64,000 nt of DNA from Schistosoma mansoni (Eukaryota; Platyhelminthes; Trematoda; Strigeidida; Schistosomatidae): contig NW_017386000.1 in the NCBI RefSeq assembly GCF_000237925.1, positions 992,001 to 1,056,000 on the forward strand, written 5' to 3'. How positions within the stretch are numbered: position 1 is the first letter of the stretch; each line of letters begins with the position of its first letter. Positions 54,530-64,000 of this stretch are shown in pieces. The notes beneath the pieces were generated by a model that saw only the letters and a program-made list of their open reading frames with translations, was not told the origin of the DNA and did no database searches. The position numbers were made by a program, and so were the translations under genes.

Positions 54530-54913
54530 CTATAATATACATTTTCAAGCTTTGCTTAATTGAATTAAAGATAGAACAATAATTGTAGTAAAATATTATG
54601 AATTCATCTTAATATGTAGTTTCTACTCAGCTGCTTACAATCATATCTGTTTTCAAACATAACAATAATATATAGTAGAACACTGGTAACTAAACAATTT
54701 GGAATGATGAGGATATCTTGTATTATATGCGTATAAATAAATATATATAAAACCAAGTATGAGTAAAATCATTAAAAAAAGAGATATTAAGAGAATAAAG
54801 GAGGCAGCGATAGTTGTCTAGAATCTGAAATTGATAAGATGGATTGGGTTATAATTGTAACTCTTCAAATAACCCCCTGTTATGCTCTTAATATCCCACT
54901 TCAAATGACTTTA

Positions 54914-54958
<45 letters not shown>

Positions 54959-56819
54959 CAACTTGTTCAGTTACTAGTGTTAATATTATGTCTGAAGACA
55001 GATATAATTGTAAAGAGCTGAGGAGTAACTACAAATCCAGATGAAAACAATATTTTGCTTCAATTATTAATCTGGCTTTATAAACATTAATGAATGGAAC
55101 TAATATATGAGGTTTCACTCAATTTGCCATGTCTGATGACCATCAATCGATATTCTGTCGGTTGGTATTCACTTCACACTACTCATTTGGTTTCACAGAC
55201 CATGGCCGACTGAATATTATTCATACTGGTATTTCATAAGCAGGTTATCGCAAATATTCAGGTGATTTTCAGGCTTGACAAAAAATGCTTGAGAACCGAA
55301 AAATTTAAGTGACGAAAATTCAGTTATCCATCTATAGAATCCTAGTCTAAAGGAAAACAATTTCACTTTGAATATATTGCTGGTCAGTTTCGGGGTGATA
55401 ATTATGTGTTGTGGAAACTATACGGGTATACGCAAATGACGTAAATAATTTATTTATTTATTGCAAACTACTGAATAACAGTAAGTAAACGAAGTCTAAA
55501 TTGATATCTTAGTTCGTCACACAGAAAACAAATTCTCACTACTAAACAGTATATTTACAATTAGATATTTCTCAGAATTTACAATGAAGAGAGTATTTTC
55601 TCATTTTCACACATATATTAAGCATCGATTTATATATCCATGGTGTTAACATTAGTAAGAGTACAATGATAACTGATATTTAATCGTAAGAACTTCGTCA
55701 AAACTGATATGCTGTAAAACAGCCTCAAAACATTTGTAGAGCGGTAATCTAAATCAGTAAGATTTAGACTTGACAGAAAATTGCATGAGGCTAAAGGGTA
55801 GTGTGAGTTTAAATGTTTCAGAAATCAAATTGATTGATTGTTCATATCCCATTTCTCTTAGAAAAAAAACATAGGACATGTCTATAGCTTGAGCATTCCT
55901 AAGGACAAATTCTAACCTCACATGAAACACTAATTAGAGTATGGTGGATTATCTTGGAAATTGTTTGTGACTGTGTGTGACGAAACATTTTAACTAATGT
56001 TGACTAATCTATTATTTTAATTCATAGTAGTAATGGTTAAAATCATCCATATTTATGATAAAGAATCGAAATATATCTATATTATTAACAACAAATTGCA
56101 AAGTTCCACTTATGTTTAATTCGTCGACTCATCGTGTAATCACAATAATTTTTAGTAGTCTTGAAATCTGAAATGATTTTCACATGTCGAGGATTAGATT
56201 GGCGTTCCGCCTGTTAAGAGTTGTACAACAGAGCTAATTCATTAAATTTAGAAATGTCAGCCGTTGAATTGCAAATTAGTGGTCGAAACTGAACTGACTT
56301 CTTATGAAGTTTGTAGGTCCTAGTTATACCTCCCCTGCTAGTTTATAGGGATCACTGATAACTTTCGTAATAAGTTAAAACCGCTATTCAACGATTGTCT
56401 AGATAAGGTGAATTCATGATATGATCTAAAAAATTATTTCATTTTTTAAATTCAAATCTTAAAAATCGTCGTAATATGTTGGATACCGACCAATATGTTC
56501 ATTTAATTAAGAAGTAAATAAAGCTCAGACAATAGATCACATAAATGACTTTCATCAACATTCTTTCTTATTGTTATTTAAATTAAATTAATTAGGAATG
56601 GGTTGACTATATACATAAATTTAATTAAGGGAAAATTAATTGAAATCAGCCAAATTGGAAATGAAATGAGGTATCGCGGGAGTTTAAATAAGTTTTAAGA
56701 ATCAATTGAATGAAAAACCGATGAACGATGGTATGATCTTAGTGAACACAAAATAAAACTTAGATTGGCAAAGTCCACATAATAAAATAAAAACTAATAA
56801 AATGATAATAATAATAACA
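54530..56819. other. Intergenic, nothing recognised
   Basis: AT-rich DNA with an (AT)n run at 54917-54956 and no coding sequence or repeat family I can name. Confidence 0.4.
54917..54956. repeat. (AT)n microsatellite
   Basis: Uninterrupted AT run of 40 bp. Confidence 0.95.
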
Positions 56820-58785
56820 AGGAACTCCGCCTGTAGCCCTTCTAGAGTTACTGGCGGTCCCAAGGCCGGGTAAAAGAATGTGTTTAGGCATGAGGTCGGA
56901 AACTACATCCCGTAGAAAGGAATCTTGCCAAAGAAACGACAACGACATTAAACAATTTAAACAATGCCGTGTAAATTAAATGGAGAATTATGACGCTTCA
57001 TGATGAAACCCGAGATTCTTCGGAAGTCACGAGGCCGATGCCCCTTCTAACAACCAGAATAACAATCTTTATAGGTAAATAGAACGTCCGGACAATACGG
57101 TAGATCGGGAGGACCAGTCAAATAACAACGGAAATGAGGAGATACAACTTGGCAGTACTCGTGATCAGCGAAATCCATAGGACATAAGCTGGACAGCAAA
57201 GGCCAGATACTGGAGAGATACTGCTGTACTCCGGTAACGAAGACGAAAGTGCCACACACACTCAGGGAGTTGCTCTAATGCTGTCCAAAGAAGCCCGTAA
57301 TGCACTTATATGATGGGAATTTCACGGATCCACGATCAACAAAACATCCTTCAAAACTAAGAAGAAGGGAATCACTATGACTATTATGCACCCACCAATG
57401 AAAGCAACCACGACAATAAAGATCAGTTCAATGAGAAGCTGCAATCAATCATAGGGAAGTGCCCAAGAAAAGATCTGACCATCCTGATCGGATGCCTAAA
57501 CGCCAAGGTCGGAATGGACGACACTGGATATGCAGATATCATGGAGGATATAAACTGACTTGGAGAAAAGGACGAGAAAGGTGACAGATTTGCAAGCCTA
57601 TGTGCATTCAACAAATCGGTTATACGTGGTACAATTTTCACCCACAAATTCATACTTAAAGCTACATGCGTCTCACCTGACCACAATACGGAGAACCAGA
57701 CCGACCATATTTGCGTCACCGAAAAATTCACAAGATCAATGGAATGTTCAATGTAGCCTTCCTTAAAGATACTAACAAACTCAACGAATTTAAAATAGTT
57801 CTAAAAAGTATGTTCCAACCCTTACAAGATCGACTGGAAGAAGAGGAAACCACTATGAGGACACCCGGAAAAGGGCTAAAAGAAGCACTAACTTCAACGT
57901 GCCAGGAAGTGCTGAGCTTCAAGAAGCATCATCATAAGGAATGAATATTTATGGAAGCCCTAGACAAGATTCAAGAAAGGAGGAAAAATAAGAGAGCAAT
58001 TAACAACAGCCAAACAGGAGCCAATAAAGTCAAGACACTAGCTAAATATACAGGAACAAACAAGCAAGTGAAGAGGAGCATTAGCGCTGATAAGCAGAAA
58101 TACGTGGAAAAAGCTTAAAGATAAGGAAATATAAAACAACTATATGACACGACGAAGAAACCATCAGGGAAATACAGTAAACCAGAGAGAATGGTCAAAG
58201 ACCAAGAGAGCAAGTCAATCACTCAGATCCAAGAACAGAGGAAAAGATGAGTGGAATACCTCTAGGAACTGTTGAATAAACCAGCTCCACTGAATCCACC
58301 GGAAATCGAAGCAACACACACAGACCTTCCTATAGATGTCACTCCATTGACGATCGAAGAAGTGAAGATGGCCATCAGACAAATCAAGAGCGGAAAAGCA
58401 GCAGAATCTGACAATATACCAGCTGAATCACTGAAGTCACACATAGGAGCGACTGCAAACATGCTACACGTTTTATTCATGAAGATTTGGGAAGAGAAAC
58501 AAGTGCCAATGGACTGGAAAGAAGGACACCTCATCAAGATACCAAAGAAAGGAGATCTGAACAAATGTGAGAACCACAGAGGCATCACACTATTGTCAGT
58601 ACCAGAAAAAGTTTTGGACAGAGTGTTTCTGAACCGGATGAAAGACGCGGTAGACGCCCAAATTCGAGATCAACAGGCCGGAATGCGTAACAAATGGTTC
58701 TGCACAGACCAGACAGCGACACTACTGGTCATCGTTGAACAATCAATGGAATTGAATTCGTCACTAAATTTTGAACTCACTTGAT
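56820..58785 (+). mobile_element. RTE-type retrotransposon, 3'-truncated decayed copy
   Basis: Begins GGAACTCCGCCTGTAGCCC (5' UTR), then a start-like ATGACGCTTCATGATGAAAC at about 56990 and an endonuclease full of stops and frameshifts to about 57960. A linker rich in Lys/Glu follows, then the open RT N-terminal frame. It breaks off at 58785 before RT motif A, so the 3' half is missing, the opposite of the usual 5' truncation. Confidence 0.88.
58272..58784 (+). pseudogene. RTE reverse transcriptase, N-terminal part only
   Basis: An open frame of 170 codons: 'PAPLNPPEIEATHTDLPIDV', 'MAIRQIKSGKAAESDNIPAE', 'VPMDWKEGHLIKIPKKGDLN' and 'CENHRGITLLSVPEKVLDRV' are the RT fingers region of RTE-type enzymes. 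It ends 'IVEQSMELNSSLN' plus four foreign residues, just before the catalytic motif A (FIDYEKAFD in the 43-kb copy). It cannot encode an active polymerase. Confidence 0.9.
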
Positions 58786-59149
58786 AAAATAAGGTTAGCA
58801 ACAGAATTATATTGCTCTATTGATGATAAAAAAAGTCGTCAATACTAAAATTTAGACAGGAACGGAGGGAAATTTAATAAATTTTTAGAGAAAAGTTTGT
58901 TTGGAAGAGATCTTAAATTATTAGTTTAAATATAGCTGAATCTTAACTACCGGTGGAATCCAGGCATGTGTTCCGTTTTGTTTAAGTCACATGGAATAAC
59001 CGGTTCAAATAGAATGAATGTGAGCAAAAACTGAATTAAAAATGGAGTATTAAAAGAACTTGATTAGACATTTTTAACGTTGATTGAATGACCTATTCAG
59101 TGTACAATGAAACGAAGAACCATGTACCTATTTATATTCGATAATTTTG
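58786..59149. other. Unrecognised sequence
   Basis: No gene or repeat recognised; follows the abrupt break of the RTE copy. Confidence 0.4.
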
Positions 59150-59420
59150 ATGTTTGATTATAATTCCTTGAAAAAGCTTGGACCAGATTGCCAGGCGAAA
59201 CGTTAGATTTACTACAAATTCATTCGCTGAGATTTTACAAAAATATTATACCTATTTAACTTGATTAGATGTTTATGAAATGAAAACGTTTTGGATACGG
59301 ATGTTGTTATTCATCATCAATTAAGTGAATTGCGAATAGGAAGATGCAATAAACTTGTTACGACTATACAGTCTATAATCTAAAATATTTATGTTCATAG
59401 TTAATGAAGTCTGAACTAAG
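59150..59420 (+). repeat. Penelope terminal repeat piece with hammerhead-like stem
   Basis: Plus strand: TTGAAAA, GCTTGG (59176-59181), ACCAGATTG loop, CCAGGC (59191-59196), GAAAC (59197-59201), GTT. Similarity continues over CATTCGCTGAGATTTTACAA and on to ATATTTATGTTCATAG, inverted relative to 47860-48125. No Penelope coding sequence is next to it. Confidence 0.55.
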
Positions 59421-62400
59421 TTTGGAGGGACATTTTTCAATAGTTTTTTATCATCATTCATTCATGACACCAAAGTTACACTTGTGATTATTTGAAGGAT
59501 ATGAAACGAAAATTTTTTCTACAATTTGTTCACAGTTCTATAAGATTAGAAAGAAATTTATTTGACAGTGAAGCGTGGTTAGTATCAATACACCTTATTC
59601 CAAAGTATATTTAATATATCTGGTTTCTGACGCTTTAGGTTGATTTTCATAATCCCCTAGAAATCCTGCTCAATCGGCCAACCACCGAAAGACAGAAGTA
59701 GGGACGTGTGGCAATAATCACTAAGTCTAAGGTTAGTTAAGGTACAGAAATCGAAAATATTCATAAATTTGTGTGCAACCTAGATGTTCTTGAAAATCAT
59801 GATGACATAATACTTTGAGTGACAAAATTGATATTTATCAAACTATTTTTTCTCAAAAGCCCTCTGGGAAGGTACCGTTGGACGTCAGTTGGACGAAAAA
59901 TTTTCAGACTTTTTACGGTTTCTAAAGAATTGTGGAGGGAGGACATCAAGATAACTTAAAAGATCAGAATGCATCTGTCACTCAGTTAGTAAAATTGAAA
60001 ATTGAATAAGTCACTGACTATGCATAAGATGAATTTACAAAACATTTAATGGTCCAATGTATGTAATACCAATATAATACTTAGATGGCTTAGTAGTTAT
60101 GCTTTATCGATCATAAAGTCCCAGAGTTTCGCCCAGTAAAAGTTTTGAAGTGATTTTCAATACTGAAATCTTTTTAATGCAGCAGAACGATCTTAGTAAT
60201 TGATAATTTGTTAAACTAAACCTTACTATAAGCTACTTATGAAAAACTATTCATTAAAGATATTTTATCACTCAATGATTTATAAATAGTTGAAGAGTTA
60301 TTTTGACCAGCCCTTCAAGATTATCTGTATTCTCTTCATAGCCTTGAATGTTTTTTTAAGTAAAACTATTGGAAGAATAATTTCATTTTCTTTTAACAGA
60401 TGGATAATGCTCATCATTTATCTTTGATTCCTGGCGGTTAATCTAAAGGAAATAAGAAAATTCCAACAAAAATCGCTTCTGGGATTCCGGAAATTTATAG
60501 TTAAAGTAAGATACTATCAAAAAGATGACATTCGTATCATCTTGGTTTTTACGGACAGTTATTTGAATACCCGTTCGTACACCTTTTCTTTTCTTTCAGT
60601 GATACAGAACATCACTGATAAAAACCGGCAAAAAATAATAGCACCTGATATAATCAAAATTTATCAGTCTATGTAGGTTACTATTTCCTTTGTTTTATTG
60701 AAGCAAACCAACATTAATTTATTTAAATTTTCCTTTCTTGATTAATTCAAATAATCTGATTGTTATTATTCTAGAGAATTTACGAAACAATGTAATTCAG
60801 AGAGCAAGTTTCCAATGATGGAATAAAACATCAAAGACAAAAGTCATATTAGCACAGATCTGAACCAAATATCAGAACACACCCATTTACAAGAAATATT
60901 TTCATTAATGTCACTAAAACACGTTTGGTGTTGTATTTTGCACAGCTTCAAATACATGCTAGATAGTATAATAGAAGAAGGGTACAAATTTATTTGTATA
61001 ATTATATAAAGATGGTAATTCTATTTTGTTTTTCAGTTTATACATACTTCTTGAAGATTTCACCAGGATTTTGAATTACTTGTCCGTTGCGCTAATTAAA
61101 GTATGTTTAGAAGACTGAGATGTTCGTTATATCTGTTACTATAGATATTGTTATCATTACTTATAAAAGTGCTGATTGTTAACATTTTATTCCATATATG
61201 TTAGTCATAATCAGCGTAGAAATCGGTACAAATGAATATTATTTACCCATATATATACAAACATATATGTTCAATAAGTGGATATATGATTCGTATCGCC
61301 GAGGCTGTTATTAGTGTTCTGGACTTAACAGTCAGGGCTAGACGGCAAGCAGGACCGATAAGGACTCTAGACTGCTCGTACGGGTTTCATGTGTCATAGG
61401 TCTGATCAATAATTCACTGTTTCTCTGATTGGTATGTCGTAGGATATAACAAAAAGTGAAAACAATAAAAAAAGGAGAGGCGAAAATGTTTGTTGAGTTC
61501 TTACACACATTTGTATAGGAAGAATCCATATTAAGGAACCAATTAGTTACAAGAATGATTACATATAATTTAATTTTTTTGAATTCAGGCCATTAATTGC
61601 TCATTCACAAAAAGTTTTTTCAACATGCTCAAATCAATGTAACTATAATCCTAATTGATTTTCTTTGTCTGTAGATGTGACATCCATGTTCTAAATTGAT
61701 CATTACTGTTGTCCAGTGATAATTCCTAATAAAAAACATCGAATGATGTAATAAATGAAGAGATTAAAACTTGTTAGTAAAGGCTGATTACTTTCCATCT
61801 ATGGTGATGTGATAGACGTCTATCCAAATTATTAACCATGAAGTCAAACTTAATTAAAAGCTGTTTCTAAAATTAGCAAGTAAAGTTCAATTTCCTAGTT
61901 AGCTATACTAAGATATTATGATCAAGTCTTCTATCATACAAGTCTGTGAAGTCTTAACGTTTAAGCTATTTGTAATTTGAATGATAACTGTACGATTTTA
62001 AAAAAAAACAACGGTTATACATTCAAAATTATAAACTAAAGAACCCGAATCATAGTAAGTCGGTTCATTATCACAAATTTATATTATTATTTCATGATGA
62101 AGACTCATTTACAGACAACAAAAAAATTAGGGAAAATATTTATTTATCAAGGGGGTTGGTTCTTAAAGAAACTTTCGTCAGTGAATGACATAAAGTGTAG
62201 AATCACTTAAAGCTAGACATCTGTTTCATTTTAGTTCTAGACTATCTAGGAATGAACATTCATAAATGTATTTAAAAGCGTGACTAGCGTTGTGATTGCT
62301 ATTTTCTAAATCTCAACAAATTTGATTTACAGCAATCACAACTCTTTACGAAAAATCCGAGTATTCATTACATGAATAATCATTAGTGTTAAAAAAGAGT

Positions 62401-62440
62401 TATTAATATATATGTCCCAATATGTTAGTGTTAAAGTTTG
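59421..62440. other. Intergenic, mostly unrecognised
   Basis: 3 kb of AT-rich DNA. An acceptor-like TTTTAACAG before ATGGATAATGCTC at 60400 opens only 13 codons. A 12-bp perfect inverted repeat lies at 62289-62342. No gene supported. Confidence 0.4.
62289..62342. repeat. Perfect 12-bp inverted repeat (hairpin)
   Basis: GTTGTGATTGCT at 62289-62300 and AGCAATCACAAC at 62331-62342, with a 30-base spacer that has a further AAATC/GATTT pairing. Confidence 0.7.
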
Positions 62441-62530
62441 AATTGTTCCACTGTTGGTATTCAGGATTGAATTTCAATCGATGTTTATTGCTAAATGTGC
62501 ATCATATGAAGATTACATCTATATTAGCCA
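62440..62530 (-). repeat. Possible Sm-alpha-like SINE 3' fragment
   Basis: GTTGGTATTCAGGATTGAAT and TGCTAAATGTGCATC resemble 36265-36320. Weak similarity only. Confidence 0.35.
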
Positions 62531-62572
62531 AACTGCCACAACTTTTACAGGATAGCTAGCAATCGAATGACA

Positions 62573-62755
62573 CAACTTACCTACTTACGCCCCCAATAAG
62601 CATGGGCTGCTGACCAGCATTCTCCAACCCACTCTGTCCTGAAGCTTCCTTTCCAGTTCTATCCAATGTTTGTTCATTCTTCTCATATCTGTCTCTAGTT
62701 CTCGGTGTTATGTGTTCTTTGGTCTTCCTCTTTTCCTTTGGCCTTCAGGATTAGT
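62573..62755 (-). mobile_element. RTE-type retrotransposon, 3'-terminal fragment
   Basis: Closely similar to 42405-42590 at the nucleotide level: TTCTCCAACCCACTCTGTCC, CCAGTTCTATCCAAT, GTGTTCTTTGGTCTTCCTCT. Corresponds to the last 55-60 RT codons with a degenerate (TAAG)n tail. 5'-truncated, the ordinary product of abortive reverse transcription. Confidence 0.88.
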
Positions 62756-63225
62756 CTGTGCTGAGATATGCATCTGAAGACATCCGAATGGGACGGAAAA
62801 CACGTTCTGAATTACACTGTTAGTCATATTCTATGTATTTCATATGAATTCCGATGTTTTCTATCTGGAAAAAAAGATATCTTTATCAACTGAATGCTCA
62901 TAATCAGTCACATAAGTTTCCTGAATAAAATCGAGCTAACGATCAGACTAAATTTTCAATTTGTCGTTTCTTTGAGAAACCGAGTATTTATTTTGTTAAG
63001 CAGTCGCGCTAATTTTTATACATATCCCCTATCCTGTTGTATTTTATTCATTTGCTTTATTTGTTAAATTGTGTAAGAAAAAACATTTGAACTTGAGATA
63101 TTAGAGATTTGTAGCTCAGAAGAATGTTTTGGTTAAAATTTATTCACTTCTCTGGGTGACCTGTCTTAATTTTTGTAAAAGGGCGATATAAATTTCATAA
63201 GGAAACTACTTAGGTTAAGGAACAC
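62756..63225. other. Unrecognised sequence
   Basis: AT-rich, no gene or repeat recognised. Confidence 0.4.
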
Positions 63226-63261
63226 AATATCACAGAAAATCAATAATAAATAAATTCTTTG

Positions 63262-63345
63262 TTATATCCCAATGAGTAGAAATTTTTTTATTTCAGACGT
63301 TTCGTGACTCAATGTAGGCCACTTCTTCAGAGTAAATAACACAAT
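63262..63345 (-). ncRNA. Hammerhead-like terminus of a Penelope-type element
   Basis: Minus strand: CTGAAGA (63330-63324, fits CUGANGA), a stem II with GTGGC/GTCAC pairing, GAAAC (63303-63299), GTC, then CTACTCATTGGGATATAACA. Inverted copy of 28605-28695. The first box, GAAA and the GUC triplet are all kept; stem III is only the self-complementary ACGU, so it could act only as a dimer. Confidence 0.5.
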
Positions 63346-63867
<522 letters not shown>

Positions 63868-64000
63868 TGTTATTCTCTATATATTTTTTATGAATTCACC
63901 AAATGTGTAATATATATAATAATGATTAATAACTAATCCCGTATAAAAAATAACAATAGCGGATTAATCGTAGTGTACTTTATATTGAATTGAATAACTT

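Noticed and set aside
60395-60445. Possible extra exon starting ATGGATAATGCTC after an acceptor-like TTTTAACAG
   Set aside because: Only 13 codons before a stop, 7 kb beyond the AMPD stop, and no family match.

Overview
The window is nuclear DNA of a blood fluke, most likely genus Schistosoma (species not resolved). It is AT-rich, with long introns and schistosome-type repeats: tRNA-headed SINEs carrying hammerhead ribozymes (Sm-alpha type), an RTE-type non-LTR element with an RT/endonuclease of the SR2/Perere-3 style, a Penelope-like element with a GIY-YIG domain, and Ty3/gypsy remnants. There are no bacterial-type operons, CRISPR arrays, or free-standing rRNA or tRNA genes. Two assembly gaps (runs of N) lie at 21651-22078 and 41057-41256.

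Three host genes are supported. Two small intronless genes sit on the minus strand at the left end: DTD2/ATD (a tRNA mischarging deacylase, 2520-2993) and UBL5/Hub1 (a splicing ubiquitin-like protein, 2194-2415). Only about 104 bp separate them, and a 3' splice-acceptor-like sequence lies just before the UBL5 ATG, so they may form a two-cistron unit resolved by spliced-leader trans-splicing. The main gene is a complete AMP deaminase (AMPD) on the plus strand. It has 12 coding exons spread from 11876 to 53420, and the splice-joined reading frame is about 931 codons with all reading phases consistent.

Layout: 250-1000 non-LTR remnant; 2194-2993 UBL5 and DTD2; 3480-4480 a diverged direct repeat pair; 4690-8450 a decayed Ty3/gypsy element (minus) split by a probable solo LTR at 7071-7573; 8451-11434 unrecognised intergenic DNA; 11876-53420 AMPD with introns full of repeats; 53421-64000 downstream intergenic DNA with a lone RTE 5'-end fragment, a 3'-truncated RTE copy (56820-58785), a Penelope terminal fragment (59150-59420), an RTE 3' end (62573-62755) and a (TCA)62 microsatellite.

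The most interesting layer is the self-cleaving RNA. An apparently intact hammerhead core lies inside a tRNA-headed SINE at 40.7 kb (minus), bounded by 25-bp direct repeats 325 bp apart. At least eight decayed copies of a second hammerhead SINE type lie in AMPD introns, two of them head to head so that the transcript could fold into a long hairpin. Hammerhead-like termini of Penelope type occur at 28.6, 48.1, 59.2 and 63.3 kb. A 2.3-kb RTE copy in AMPD intron 7 has a perfect 15-bp target-site duplication, a large internal deletion, and its stop codon inside the terminal tetranucleotide tail.
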